DNA of 51,811 nucleotides from CAIWXH01 sp964555675 (GTDB lineage Bacteria > Chloroflexota > Chloroflexia > Chloroflexales > Chloroflexaceae), in assembly GCA_964555675.1 (NCBI GenBank), contig CAZKTU010000016.1, positions 1 to 51,811 of the forward strand, given 5' to 3'. Each line of letters starts with the position of its first letter. Within the stretch, counting starts at the first letter, position 1. This document shows positions 1-12,904 of this stretch, in pieces. The position numbers and the translations under genes are program-made. Under the pieces are notes generated by a model that searched no databases, was not told the DNA's origin, and saw nothing but the letters and a program-made list of their open reading frames with translations.

Positions 1-912
<912 letters not shown>

Positions 913-929
913 GCAACCAGGGGGGATCG

Positions 930-951
930 CAGGGAGGGCTTGCCCTCCCTG
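930..951. terminator. Hairpin between convergent ilvD and unknown gene
   Basis: Perfect 9-bp inverted repeat (CAGGGAGGG at 930-938, CCCTCCCTG at 943-951) closed by a CTTG tetraloop. It lies between two gene ends that face each other, as expected for a shared terminator. There is no clear T-tract, so termination is inferred from position and stem strength. Confidence 0.55.
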
Positions 952-970
952 ATGCCTTCCGTGAGGGAAC

Positions 971-1456
971 TTAGAACCCGCGCGCCGCGCAAGCGGCCTC
1001 GATCCGCGCCCACGGCTGCTCCTTGAGGAGGGCGGCGGCCGTGGGCGCCAGCTGGCCCTCGACGAGCACGAGATGCACCGCCAGACGCAGCTGGCGCTTC
1101 GACCCGGGGCGCGAACGGTGGCGGCGCTCGCCGGCCACCATGCCCGCGTAGGCCACGGCGAGGGCGAGCTCGGCCGTCAGGCTCTGCCGCTCGTAGGCCC
1201 GCGCCATCGCGTGGATCAGGTCAAAGATGTAGGGCTGTAGCTGGTGGCTCGAGCGGTTGTAGATCACCGTGAAGTCTTCGTAGAGCGCCTGTGGGTTGTG
1301 GCGCGACGCTAGCTCCGCCAGCCAGGTCAGACCCTGCGCCTCGGTAACGACGACCTTGGCCTCATGGGGCCGCACAAGGTAGACCGACCACTGGTCGAGG
1401 TGACCCTTGCCGAACTCCAGCCGGCTCCCGTCTCGGAAGAGGCGTAAGGCAGTCAT
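971..1456 (-). CDS. Unknown soluble protein, 161 aa
   Basis: I do not recognise a family. The product is a soluble, basic, alpha/beta-looking protein with no signal peptide, membrane segment or cysteine motif. The N-terminal third contains LEFGKGHLDQWSVYLVRP, which reads as beta strands; the rest (FDLIHAMARAYERQSL, AELALAVAYAGMVAGE) looks helical. The ATG at 1454-1456 is supported by AAGGAGC about 9 bases upstream. It is transcribed divergently from the S9 peptidase gene across an 85-100 bp AT-richer spacer and converges on ilvD. Codon use resembles the neighbours, so it is probably a real gene. No function is assigned. Confidence 0.7.
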   Translation of the reverse strand: MTALRLFRDGSRLEFGKGHLDQWSVYLVRPHEAKVVVTEAQGLTWLAELASRHNPQALYEDFTVIYNRSSHQLQPYIFDLIHAMARAYERQSLTAELALAVAYAGMVAGERRHRSRPGSKRQLRLAVHLVLVEGQLAPTAAALLKEQPWARIEAACAARGF

Positions 1457-1509
1457 GGTGGCTGCTCCTTACATTGTGGGTGTGATGCCAAGATTGTATG
1501 TGAGTCAAG

Positions 1510-1539
1510 TTACACTACTATTACAACTCGTAGTACTAT
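1510..1539 (+). promoter_or_regulatory. Probable sigma-70 promoter of the S9 peptidase gene
   Basis: TTACAC at 1510-1515 and TACTAT at 1534-1539 are separated by 18 bases, in a conspicuously AT-rich patch of a GC-rich window. Transcription would start near 1546, between the two candidate start codons of the peptidase gene, which favours the downstream ATG at 1557. Confidence 0.5.
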
Positions 1540-1556
1540 AGATGGAAGTGAAGCTC

Positions 1557-3386
1557 ATGGTTGATCCCTTTCTTCAGGCGCTCCTCGCCGTACCTGTGGT
1601 GGATACGGCCCGCCTCTCGCCTGATCGGCGCTGGGTGGCCTTCACCTGGGAGCGGGCGGGGCTCAACACTGACGTCTACGTTGTGCCGAGCGACGGCTCG
1701 GCGCCGCCTGTCGCCTTAACCAGCACCCCCGAGGCGAGCAGCCTGGTGAGCTGGGCCCCCGACTCGCGCTCGGTGGTGGTGGCCGAGGACCACGACGGCG
1801 ACGAGCATGCGCGCCTCTACAGGATCGCCCTCGACACCCCCGGCCTGCTCGAGCCGCTCACCGAGGATCGGCCGCCCTACTTTCTGGCGGGCGGCGAGCT
1901 CAGCGCCGACGGGCGCACGCTGTACTACAGCATGAACTTCGACGCGGACAGCGGCCGCTGCCTCGAGAGCAGCGTGCTGTACCGTCACGACCTCGTCACG
2001 GGCGAGCGGACGCCGATCGGGCGGGCCAGGCGCGCCAGCTCGGCCGGGCCGTTGCTGAACAGCGCCGGCACCTTCTTGCTCCATCAGCGCGTCGATCGGG
2101 CCCCGGGCGGCGAGCAGATCTATCTGATCGACGTGGAGGGCGGCGAGGAGCGCGAGATCCTGAACGCGGGCGATGACCGCAAGGTGCGCGCCGAGTGGAT
2201 GCTCGACGGGCGCAATGTGCTCTTCGTGGCCGAGAGCGAGGACGCCCGCTACCAGCGCGTCGGCCTGTACGACATCATCACCGGAGACACCCGCAGCCTG
2301 ATCGACGACCCGGCGCGCCAGATCGAGGGCGCCTGGGCCACCCCCGACGGGCTGGTCGTGGTCGACGAGGTGCGCGACGGACGCCACTTTCCTCTGCTGG
2401 TCGACATAACCAATGGCGTCGCCACGCCTTTTGCGCGTCCGGCGGCGGGGAACTTTCTGCCCCTGGGGCGGGCCGTCGATGGGGTCTGGGTGGGCATCCA
2501 CTACACCTCGACCAGCCCCCACGACATCGTGCGCCTCGAGGGCCCCGCCGATGCGCCGCGCCCGCGCTCGCTGACCGGGGTCGTCGGCAAGATCAGCCTT
2601 GACCTGAGCGAGCTGACCACGGCCGAGGACTTTCGCTGGCGGAGCGACGACGGCCTCGAAGTCCAGGGGTGGCTCTACAGGGCCGAGCCGGTCAGCGGGC
2701 GAGCCGTGCTCTACATCCACGGCGGCCCCACCTGGCACTCCGAGGAGTGGCTAAACGCCCAGATCCAGTACCTGGTGCGGCGCGGCTTCAGCGTTCTGGA
2801 CGTCAACTACAGGGGCTCGACCGGCTTCGGCCTGGAGTACCGCGAGGCGATCAAGATCGACGGCTGGGGCGGGCGCGAGCAGGCCGACATCGCCGCGGGC
2901 GCGCGGGCCCTGATTGCCGCGGGGCTCGCCGAGCCGGGCCGGGTCGGGGTGACCGGCACCTCGTACGGCGGCTACAGCGCGTGGTGTCAGATTGTCCACA
3001 CCCCGCCCGAGCTGATCGGCGCCGCTGCCCCGATCTGTGGCATGACCGACCTGGTGATCGACTACGAGACCACCAGGCCCGACCTGCGGCCCTACAGCGA
3101 AGAGATGATTGGCGGGTCACCCACCGAGGCCCCGGCGCGCTACAGCGAGCGCTCGCCCATAAACTATGTGCAGCAGATCCGCGGTCGGCTGCTGATCGTC
3201 CAGGGCGCGCAGGATCCCAACGTCACCCCCGAGAATGTGCGCCAGGTCATCCTGCGCCTGGAGGCCGCCGGCATCCCATACGAGCTGCTGGAGTTCGCCG
3301 ACGAGGGCCACGGCATCCACCGGCCCGTCAACCAGGCGCGGCTCTACCGGCATCTAGGCGACTTCTTCGCCGACGCCCTGGGGTAG
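1557..3386 (+). CDS. S9 family peptidase (prolyl oligopeptidase/acylaminoacyl peptidase type)
   Basis: Serine peptidase that cleaves short peptides or N-acyl amino acids. The N-terminal about 350 residues carry beta-propeller blades (SPDRRWVAFTWER, WAPDSRSVVVAE), followed by an alpha/beta-hydrolase domain. The triad is visible: Ser in GTSYGGYS (codon 2961-2963), Asp in GAQDPNVTP (3213-3215) and His in DEGHGIH (3309-3311). There is no signal peptide, so it should be cytoplasmic. An in-frame ATG exists at 1542, but GGAAG at 1544-1548 sits at the right distance from the ATG at 1557 and a promoter ends at 1539, so I chose 1557. It converges on the GGDEF gene with a two-base gap. Confidence 0.93.
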   Translation: MVDPFLQALLAVPVVDTARLSPDRRWVAFTWERAGLNTDVYVVPSDGSAPPVALTSTPEASSLVSWAPDSRSVVVAEDHDGDEHARLYRIALDTPGLLEPLTEDRPPYFLAGGELSADGRTLYYSMNFDADSGRCLESSVLYRHDLVTGERTPIGRARRASSAGPLLNSAGTFLLHQRVDRAPGGEQIYLIDVEGGEEREILNAGDDRKVRAEWMLDGRNVLFVAESEDARYQRVGLYDIITGDTRSLIDDPARQIEGAWATPDGLVVVDEVRDGRHFPLLVDITNGVATPFARPAAGNFLPLGRAVDGVWVGIHYTSTSPHDIVRLEGPADAPRPRSLTGVVGKISLDLSELTTAEDFRWRSDDGLEVQGWLYRAEPVSGRAVLYIHGGPTWHSEEWLNAQIQYLVRRGFSVLDVNYRGSTGFGLEYREAIKIDGWGGREQADIAAGARALIAAGLAEPGRVGVTGTSYGGYSAWCQIVHTPPELIGAAAPICGMTDLVIDYETTRPDLRPYSEEMIGGSPTEAPARYSERSPINYVQQIRGRLLIVQGAQDPNVTPENVRQVILRLEAAGIPYELLEFADEGHGIHRPVNQARLYRHLGDFFADALG

Positions 3387-3388
3387 CG

Positions 3389-5245
<1,857 letters not shown>

Positions 5246-5327
5246 GATGCTACAGCCTCGTGTCTGCTAGTGCCCACTGGAGCGCGTGGCGAAGGTCTTC
5301 GCAGCGCCACCTACCAGAATAAACGGC

Positions 5328-6401
<1,074 letters not shown>

Positions 6402-6447
6402 GGGCTCGCTCCTGCAAAAGGGTTTACTGGCCGTCAGAGTGTGGACG

Positions 6448-8778
6448 CTATTCTACCCCAAGCTGCAGAAACGTGGCGACGACGCGCGGGTCGAAGTGGC
6501 GGCCCGACTGGGCCGCAAGGTACTCGCGGACCGCGCCGGCCTCCCAGGCCTTGCGGTAGGGCCGGTCCGAGCGCAGGGCGTCCCAGACGTCGACAACGGC
6601 GAAGAGGCGCGCGGCCAGGGGAATCTCCTCGCCGGCGAGGCCGCGCGGGTAGCCGCCGCCGTCCCACTTCTCGTGGTGGCACCAGGGGATGTCGAGGGCG
6701 GGGCGCAAGTAGCCGATCGGGGCCAGCAGCTCGTAGCCATAGACCGGGTGGAGGCGCATCGTCGCCCACTCGGCGTCGGTGAGGGGCCCCGGCTTGAGCA
6801 GGATAGCGTCGGGGATGCCCATCTTACCGATGTCGTGGAGCAGGGCGCCGCGCCTGATATGGACGATCTCGCTTTCGCTCAGGCCCATCGCGCGGGCGAG
6901 GCGCACGGTCAGCTCGGTGACGCGCTGCGAGTGGCCCTCGGTCTCCTTATCGCGCAGGTCGAGGGCCCGCGACCAGCCCTCGAGGGTGGTATCGTAGGCC
7001 ATGGCCAGATCGCCGTGGCTGCGCTGGAGCCGGCCGAACAGCTCGGCGTTGTCGATCGCCACGGCGGCGCGGCCGGCCAGGGCGTCGAGGTAGTCGAGCC
7101 ACTCCATGTCGGGGGCGAGGGGCGAGCGATGGAAGATCTCGAGCACGCCGAGGATCTGGCCCTGGGCCACCAGGGGCGCGGCCACATAGGCGCGGAAGTC
7201 CTCGGCGGCGATCAGCTCCTGGCGGGCGACGAAGCCTTTGTGCTCGCTCAGGTCGGGCACCACGATGCGGCTGCGCTCCTGCACCGCGCGGCCGGCCAGG
7301 CCCTCGCCGACGCGGCTGCGCATGCCCAGGCCATAGGCGCTGCGGAAGCCGCGGCCGACGGCATAGTCGAGGGTGCGGTCGGCGCTATTGAGCAGTAGCA
7401 CATCGGCCGCGTCGACGCCGAGCTGCTGGGTGGCCTGGTCGATCACCACGCTCAGGCTGAGGCGCTGATCAAGACTGGCGGTGATCGCCTGGTCGATGGT
7501 ATGGAGCCCGGTCAGGCGGCGCAGGCGCCCCTCGGTCTGCTCGAAGAGGGTCGAGCGCTGGATGGCGTTGGCGGCCATATCGGCGATGCCGGCCAGCAGG
7601 CGCAGCTCGCTCTCGTCGATCGGGAAGGGGCAGGCGATCCAGAGGGCGCCGATGACGGCGTCGTGGGCGCGCAGGGGCACACAGGCGGCGGCGTGGTGTT
7701 CGCCCAGCAGGTCGCGGCTGATGAAGCCGGGCTCCTGCTGGATGTTGTCGCTGCGGTAGGGCCTGCCGCTGGCGATGACCTGTCCGGTGATGCTGACGCC
7801 GGGGTAGAGCCGGCGCCCGGTCACGAAGGCCCAGGTGCCGACGCCCAGTTCGAAGACCGCCTCGTCGGTGCGGGGGTCGCGCATGACCAGAGTGGCGCCG
7901 GTAGCGCGCAGCAGGACCATCGTCTGGCCGAGCAGCGTCGGCAGCATCTCGTCGCGGGTACGGGCCGTGCGCAGGGCGGCGGTCATAATCAGCAGGGCCT
8001 CGCGCTCGCGCTCGCGTTCGACGCGGGCCGAGATATCCTGCTTGATCGCCACAAAGTGGGTGACTCTCCCCCCGTTGAGCACAGGAGTGATAGTCTGGTC
8101 CTCGTGGTAGAGCGTGCCGTCCTTGCGCCGGTTGATCATCTCGCCCGCCCAGGCCTTGCCCGCGCTGACCGTGTCCCAGAGCGAGCGGTAGAAGCGCTCG
8201 TCGTGGCGGCCCGAGCGGAGCAGATTGGTATGCTGGCCCACGGCCTCTTCGGCCTCGAAGCCGGTCAGGCGGGTGAAGGCGGGGTTGACCCACTCGATCT
8301 CGCCGGCGGGGTTTGCGATCAGCACGGCGCTGCCGGCGGCCTCGAGGGCGGTGCCGAGGAGCTTCAGGCGGGCCTCGGCGGTGACGTACTCGGTGATATC
8401 GCGGAGGCAGCCCTCGATGGCCACGGCCACGCCGTCGGCGTTACAGACGTACTGGTGGATCAGCTCGATCCAGACGATGTGGCCATCGCGGTGGAGCCAG
8501 CGCATGCGCACCTGCTCGGGCCTGCTGCCGCACGGGCAGATCGTCTTGAGCAGCGCGAGGTCGTCGGGGTAGACCAGGGCATTCCAGATCGCAGGGTTGG
8601 AGTAGAACTCCTCGGGGGTGTAGCCGGTGATCGTGTAGCAGGCCGGGCTAATGTACTCGAAGCTGGGCTCAGGCTCGAGACGAAAGCGGAAGATAATGTC
8701 GCGCGTGTGCTGGGCCAGGAGCCTGACCAGGTCGTCGGTGTCTGCTGCGGTCAGCCTGGTAAGCGGTGAGGCAACCAT
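6448..8778 (-). CDS. PAS-PAS-GAF-GAF-HD-GYP phosphodiesterase
   Basis: Large cytoplasmic sensor predicted to hydrolyse cyclic di-GMP. Domains: PAS1 (about 10-135), PAS2 with PAC (about 140-260, LLGTALEAAGSAVLIANPAG), GAF1 (about 275-430), GAF2 (about 440-600) and HD-GYP (about 605-776). Metal and catalytic residues are present: HDIGKMGIP (H648-D649), HPVYGYELL, HHEKWDGGGYP (H701-H702, GYP 709-711) and a later DVWDAL. No receiver domain or transmembrane helix is seen, so the signal is probably cytosolic, or the PAS domains bind heme or flavin (inference). The leader is over 100 bases long if the -10-like TATACT near 8902 is used. Confidence 0.93.
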   Translation of the reverse strand: MVASPLTRLTAADTDDLVRLLAQHTRDIIFRFRLEPEPSFEYISPACYTITGYTPEEFYSNPAIWNALVYPDDLALLKTICPCGSRPEQVRMRWLHRDGHIVWIELIHQYVCNADGVAVAIEGCLRDITEYVTAEARLKLLGTALEAAGSAVLIANPAGEIEWVNPAFTRLTGFEAEEAVGQHTNLLRSGRHDERFYRSLWDTVSAGKAWAGEMINRRKDGTLYHEDQTITPVLNGGRVTHFVAIKQDISARVEREREREALLIMTAALRTARTRDEMLPTLLGQTMVLLRATGATLVMRDPRTDEAVFELGVGTWAFVTGRRLYPGVSITGQVIASGRPYRSDNIQQEPGFISRDLLGEHHAAACVPLRAHDAVIGALWIACPFPIDESELRLLAGIADMAANAIQRSTLFEQTEGRLRRLTGLHTIDQAITASLDQRLSLSVVIDQATQQLGVDAADVLLLNSADRTLDYAVGRGFRSAYGLGMRSRVGEGLAGRAVQERSRIVVPDLSEHKGFVARQELIAAEDFRAYVAAPLVAQGQILGVLEIFHRSPLAPDMEWLDYLDALAGRAAVAIDNAELFGRLQRSHGDLAMAYDTTLEGWSRALDLRDKETEGHSQRVTELTVRLARAMGLSESEIVHIRRGALLHDIGKMGIPDAILLKPGPLTDAEWATMRLHPVYGYELLAPIGYLRPALDIPWCHHEKWDGGGYPRGLAGEEIPLAARLFAVVDVWDALRSDRPYRKAWEAGAVREYLAAQSGRHFDPRVVATFLQLGVE

Positions 8779-8901
8779 AGGCAGGTGATCCTGGTGTGTA
8801 GTGTAGTTAAGGTTGGGGATATGGCGACCGGGCGGTCGCTAACTGCGCTGACGGGGCGACCCGGGCATTGCGGCAAACCCTTGGCTAAGCTCGGTTGCGA
8901 A

Positions 8902-8907
8902 AGTATA
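8902..8907 (-). promoter_or_regulatory. -10-like element upstream of the HD-GYP gene
   Basis: TATACT on the minus strand, about 124 bases before the HD-GYP start codon. No convincing -35 hexamer is seen at the usual distance. If used, it leaves a leader of about 115 bases containing the hairpin GCGACC-N4-GGTCGC. I looked for a GEMM cyclic-di-GMP riboswitch core in that leader and did not find one. Confidence 0.3.
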
Positions 8908-8943
8908 GCATACGGCGCTACCCAGGTTATTTCCAGATGGACG

Positions 8944-8994
8944 AAGCGAGCGCCCGCTCGTTGCTCGCGGCGCGAGTGGAGCGGGCGCTTGCTT
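8944..8994 (-). terminator. Strong hairpin after the thioredoxin-like lipoprotein gene
   Basis: A 16-bp stem with one G-T pair (8944-8959 with 8979-8994) lies just past the stop of the leftward gene at 9030. The loop contains a further short inverted repeat. It would end transcripts of the lipoprotein gene before the HD-GYP promoter region; there is only a weak T-run. Confidence 0.5.
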
Positions 8995-9029
8995 TCCGGG
9001 GCGCGGGGGCGAGGGGGGTGAACGCGGCG

Positions 9030-9947
9030 CTACTGGGTCGGCGGCGTAACCTTCTGGCCCGCGGCGAGCTGGGCGAGGGCGGGCTCCATCTCGCTGAAGG
9101 TGATCCCGCCCTCGTAGCGGGCCTGGATGCGGCCCTCGGCGTCGATCAGGAAGGTCCACGGCTCGGTGCGCAGGCCCCACTCTTCCATCGGGGGGACGCG
9201 GCGCTGGGCCTGGAACGACTCGCCGAAGGGGAAGGGGTAGACCTCGACGTGGATGAAGTTCACCTGGCCCTTGTAATCGTCCTTGAGCTTCTTCAGCACC
9301 AGCTGGTTGGGCGCGCACACGGCGGTCTGGCAGTAGCCGGGGGTCGAGAAGGCGACCACGAAGGGCTTCTGGGCGGCGAGGGCTTCGGCGATACTCAGCT
9401 GGTACAGGTCGGGGTCGGGGTTGGCGTCCGAGGTGATCTTGCTCAGCTCGGCGTCGGCCACAGTCAGGTTGTTGCTGGGCACGGCCGGCGCGCCGACCGG
9501 GGGCACGCTGGGGCGCTCGAGCACGTCGAGGCGGATGCGCGCGACCTGGGTCTGGCCGTCGGCCTGGGGCAGGCTGATCTCGGCGGCCCAGGCCCCCGGC
9601 CTGGTGAAGGTGGCGTAGCCCACATAGAGGCCGAAGGGCAGCCCCTCGCCGCGGTAGACCGCCGTCGACTCGCTCTCGACCTTGTCGGGCTCGCCGCCGT
9701 CGAGGTAGAAGAAGCGCAGCGGGAGGCTCATATTCGGGTCGTTGAGCGGCGTGCCGTCCTTGAGCACGCCCAGGGCGATGCGGTTCGGCCCGGGGGCCAG
9801 CTCTGAGACGGCCAGGACGGGCGTCAGGGGGCTGTCGGCGGCCGGGGCGGCCGGGGCGTTGCTCGCCTGGCCGCACCCGGCCAGCAGAAGGGCTGCGACA
9901 AGGAGGGCCGCGCAGAGGCGGGCGACCGGGGTAATCGGCGGCACCAT
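9030..9947 (-). CDS. Thioredoxin-fold lipoprotein
   Basis: Predicted exported, lipid-anchored thiol-disulfide or redoxin-like protein. A signal peptide ends in the lipobox LLLAGC, followed by an alanine/proline-rich tether. An extracellular beta domain comes next, then a C-terminal thioredoxin-like domain with FSTPGYCQTAVCAPN. The CxxxxC spacing is unlike the CxxC of oxidoreductases and recalls Sco/peroxiredoxin-like families, so the exact activity is uncertain. I chose the ATG at 9945-9947 because GGAG sits 8 bases before it; an in-frame GTG at 9978-9980 lacks such support. It lies downstream of the FtsX-type permease gene, 91 bases away on the same strand. Confidence 0.8.
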   Translation of the reverse strand: MVPPITPVARLCAALLVAALLLAGCGQASNAPAAPAADSPLTPVLAVSELAPGPNRIALGVLKDGTPLNDPNMSLPLRFFYLDGGEPDKVESESTAVYRGEGLPFGLYVGYATFTRPGAWAAEISLPQADGQTQVARIRLDVLERPSVPPVGAPAVPSNNLTVADAELSKITSDANPDPDLYQLSIAEALAAQKPFVVAFSTPGYCQTAVCAPNQLVLKKLKDDYKGQVNFIHVEVYPFPFGESFQAQRRVPPMEEWGLRTEPWTFLIDAEGRIQARYEGGITFSEMEPALAQLAAGQKVTPPTQ

Positions 9948-10038
9948 GGAGTCTGCTCCGTTCAAGGCTATGCGCCCCACGGCCGGGGCGCTACTGGCGC
10001 ATTATACCCCACTGATCCCCGCAACCAGGGTGAAGATC

Positions 10039-12648
10039 TCACTCCTCACGCAGGGCCAGGGCCGGGCTGGTCCGGCTCATTTTGAAGGCCGGGTAGACCC
10101 CGGCGAGCACGGCGGCGACCAGGGCCACGGCCAGGGCCTGGGCGAAGAGGGCGGGGCTGAGGCTCAGCTCGAGGGTCCAGCCGAAGGAGCGCTTGTTGAT
10201 CACAAAGACCAGCACGACCGCGAGGGCCAGGCCGAGGGGCGCCGCCAGCAGCCCCGCCGTCAGCCCCATCAGGCTGGTCTGGCCGAGGACGATGCCCCAG
10301 AGCTGGCCGGGGGTGAGGCCGTTGGCCCGCAGCATGCCCAGCTCGCGGGCCCGCTCGAGCTGCAGGGCCATGAGCGCGCTGAGGATGCCGATGAAGGCGA
10401 CAACAGTGGCGAGCAGCTGCAGCACGGCGGTGATGGCGAAGGTCCGGTCGAAGATGGCGAGGGTGCCCTCGCGCAAGGCCCGGTTCGAGCCGATCACCAG
10501 GTCGGCGCGGCCGGCGACCTGCGCGCGCAGCTGGGCCACCAGGGCGTCGACGTCGGTGCCCTCGTCGGCGTAGAGGGCCAGCGACGAGATCGCCGGGTCG
10601 TCCCAGGCTTCTCTGTAGGTGGCGTAGGCCATGCGGATCACGCCCCGGTCGGAGGTGTAGTCATAGTAGACCCCGGCGATCGGGAAGTCGCGCGGGCCGC
10701 GGTCGCTGCGCAGAGTCAGGCTGTCGCCCAGCCCGAGGCCGGTGCGGTAGGCCAGGGGCTCGGAGATCAGCACGGCCCCTTGCTCCCAGGCGGCCCATGT
10801 GGCGGCGTCGCCGCCCGCGACGAAGCGCAGGGCCGAGCGGCCGCGCTGGCCGGGCGCGTCAACGGCCACCAGGGTAGTGGGCCCGGCGGTTGTGGCGACC
10901 TGCACGTTACGGAAGCGGGTGGCCTGGCTCACGCCCGGGGCGGCGGCCAGCTCGTCGGCCAGGGCCTGGTCGATGGTCGTGTCGATGCGGTTGGCGGTGT
11001 TGGTGGGGGCGGCCACATAGACGTCGGCGACCAGGCTCTGGGCGAGCCATGAGATCACCGTCTGGCGGAAGCTGCCGACCATAATCCCGACCCCGATCGT
11101 CACGCTGACCGCGATCATCAGGGCGGCCACAGCGACGGCCGTGCGCGAGAGGGTCGCCTCGACGTCGCGGGCGGCCATACGCCCGAGCAGGCCGAAGGTG
11201 GCCCCGAGGGCGGGCCGGGCGAGGCGCATGAGCCAGACGGTCAGGAGGGGGGTGAGCAGGGCCGCGCCGATCACGATCGCGAACAGGGCCGTGAACCCGA
11301 GCACGAGGGAGAGGGGCGCGCCCTGCCGGGCCTCGGCCGGGGCGCCGCCGGCGGGTATCAGCAGCAGGGCCGTGCCGGCCGCGCAGAGCATGAGCCCGGC
11401 CAGGGCGAGCCAGGGCGCGAGGCGGCGCGCGCGGTCCTCGACGCTCGAGCGGCGCAGGACGGTGCGGGGCGGGGTGAGGGTGGCCTCGAGAGCGGGCATT
11501 GCCGCGGCGGCCAGGGTGGCGCCCACGCCGAGGGCGAAGCCCTTGAGCAGGACCGCCGGGTCGAGGCTGAGCCCGCGCACCGTGACCACGAAGTAGAGGT
11601 CGGAGATCGTCTGGGTGACCAGGCCCACCAGGCCGCGGCCGAGGGCGACGCCCAGGGCCAGGCCGAGGAGCGAGCCGACCAGGCTGATCACGGCGGCCTC
11701 GCCGAGGACCAGGGCCGCGATCTGGCCGCGGGTGACCCCGACACAGCGCAGGGTGCCCAGGAGGCCGCGGCGCTGGACGACGCTGAAGGTGACGGTGTTA
11801 TAGATCAAGAACATGCCGACGATCAGGGCCAGGAGGCTCAGGGCCGACAGATTTAGCTCGAAGGCGCGGGTCATCTGCTCGAGGGCGGAGGAGCGGGCGG
11901 CGGCGGGGGCCAGCTCGGCACCTGGGGGCAGGATGGCGGCGATGGCCGCGGCGGCGGGCGAGGGGGCGGCGGGGTTGGCGGCGGGCGGCTGGGGCTCGTC
12001 GGGCAACACCAGGTCGATCCGACTGAGGCGACCGACCATGCCCAGCAGCTCCTGGGCGGTGGCGATATCGGTGATAATCAGGCCCTCGAGGGCGCGGCGG
12101 CTGAGGTCATCGGCGGGGCGCAGGAGGCCGACGACGCGCACGGGGCGCAGGCGGGCGCCGACGCGCAGCTCGAGGCTATCGCCCGGCTGCACCCCGGCGC
12201 GGGCGGCCGTCTCGGCGGCGACGAGGGCGGTGGCGGGCTCGGCCATGAGGGCGGCGAAGTTGACGGGCCGCTCGGCGCCGGGGCCGCCGAGGTAGGCGCG
12301 GAAGGGCGCCTCGGCGAGGGGGTCGAGGCCGAGGAGCTGCATGGTCTGGTCGGCGAGGGCGGGGGCCTGGACATAGCCCTCGACCACGGGGGCCGAGGCG
12401 CGGACGCCCAGCTCGACGCGCAGCCTGGTGTAGAGCTGCTCGGGGAGGCCCGTGGGGCCGCCGGTGATCTGGTGGGTGGCGCGGCCGGCGACGCTGGTCG
12501 CACTGAGCGTGAAGGCGCGACGGGCGCTGGCATTGGCCAGGTCGATGGCGACGACCACGGCGACGCCGAGGGCGACGCCGAGGATGCACAGGCCGAACTG
12601 CCAGGGGTGGCGGGCGAGATAGCGCAGGGAGGTGCGAAACAGAAGCAT
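10039..12648 (-). CDS. FtsX/MacB-type ABC transporter permease, large
   Basis: About 870-residue membrane protein of the FtsX-like permease family with two permease modules. It has an N-terminal helix (FGLCILGVALGVAVVVAIDLA), a first extracytoplasmic MacB-like domain, then a helix cluster (LSALSLLALIVGMFLIYNTVTFSVVQRR is the classic pattern). A second set of helices, another external domain and a final cluster ending in KMSRTSPALALREE follow. Such proteins move lipids or lipoproteins, or drive envelope mechanics, with a separate ATPase. No ATPase gene is next to it here. I chose the ATG at 12646-12648; an upstream in-frame TTG is implausible. Substrate unknown. Confidence 0.88.
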   Translation of the reverse strand: MLLFRTSLRYLARHPWQFGLCILGVALGVAVVVAIDLANASARRAFTLSATSVAGRATHQITGGPTGLPEQLYTRLRVELGVRASAPVVEGYVQAPALADQTMQLLGLDPLAEAPFRAYLGGPGAERPVNFAALMAEPATALVAAETAARAGVQPGDSLELRVGARLRPVRVVGLLRPADDLSRRALEGLIITDIATAQELLGMVGRLSRIDLVLPDEPQPPAANPAAPSPAAAAIAAILPPGAELAPAAARSSALEQMTRAFELNLSALSLLALIVGMFLIYNTVTFSVVQRRGLLGTLRCVGVTRGQIAALVLGEAAVISLVGSLLGLALGVALGRGLVGLVTQTISDLYFVVTVRGLSLDPAVLLKGFALGVGATLAAAAMPALEATLTPPRTVLRRSSVEDRARRLAPWLALAGLMLCAAGTALLLIPAGGAPAEARQGAPLSLVLGFTALFAIVIGAALLTPLLTVWLMRLARPALGATFGLLGRMAARDVEATLSRTAVAVAALMIAVSVTIGVGIMVGSFRQTVISWLAQSLVADVYVAAPTNTANRIDTTIDQALADELAAAPGVSQATRFRNVQVATTAGPTTLVAVDAPGQRGRSALRFVAGGDAATWAAWEQGAVLISEPLAYRTGLGLGDSLTLRSDRGPRDFPIAGVYYDYTSDRGVIRMAYATYREAWDDPAISSLALYADEGTDVDALVAQLRAQVAGRADLVIGSNRALREGTLAIFDRTFAITAVLQLLATVVAFIGILSALMALQLERARELGMLRANGLTPGQLWGIVLGQTSLMGLTAGLLAAPLGLALAVVLVFVINKRSFGWTLELSLSPALFAQALAVALVAAVLAGVYPAFKMSRTSPALALREE

Positions 12649-12692
12649 AGAGGCAGGATACCACTGATTCGGCCCGGCGGGGCCAGGAGTCA

Positions 12693-12738
12693 ACAGGCCC
12701 CGCCGTCGCGCTTCGGTGCGCAAGACGGCGGGGCCTGT
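12693..12738 (-). terminator. 15-bp hairpin between dnaA and the permease gene
   Basis: ACAGGCCCCGCCGTC (12693-12707) pairs perfectly with 12724-12738, with a nested GCGC/GCGC inside. It lies in the 256-base gap between the dnaA stop and the next leftward gene. The same gap holds two more inverted repeats: CGTAAAGCG (12742-12750) with CGCTTTACG (12822-12830), and GGGCGAG (12840-12846) with CTCGCCC (12864-12870). I see no gene in the gap. Terminator role inferred from position. Confidence 0.5.
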
Positions 12739-12904
12739 ATTCGTAAAGCGTGGCGCGCGGGGTAAGAGGCAGACGGGGGCGGGCGTGGCCTCGCCGTCAC
12801 ATGGGCGTCGCGTGCCCTGCTCGCTTTACGCGGCCGAGCGGGCGAGGGCGGCGGGCCGCCCATCTCGCCCTCTGGGGCGTCGCAGAGGGGTCACCTCCTC
12901 CGCG

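Noticed and set aside
1716..2738. Long antisense frame (340 codons) inside the S9 peptidase gene
   Set aside because: The peptidase frame has a complete catalytic triad and propeller blades; the antisense frame is a by-product of GC-rich third positions and has no domain.
8779..8900. Cyclic-di-GMP (GEMM) riboswitch in the HD-GYP leader
   Set aside because: The leader has a hairpin and a GGGTTTGCC stretch, but the conserved GEMM core segments are absent.
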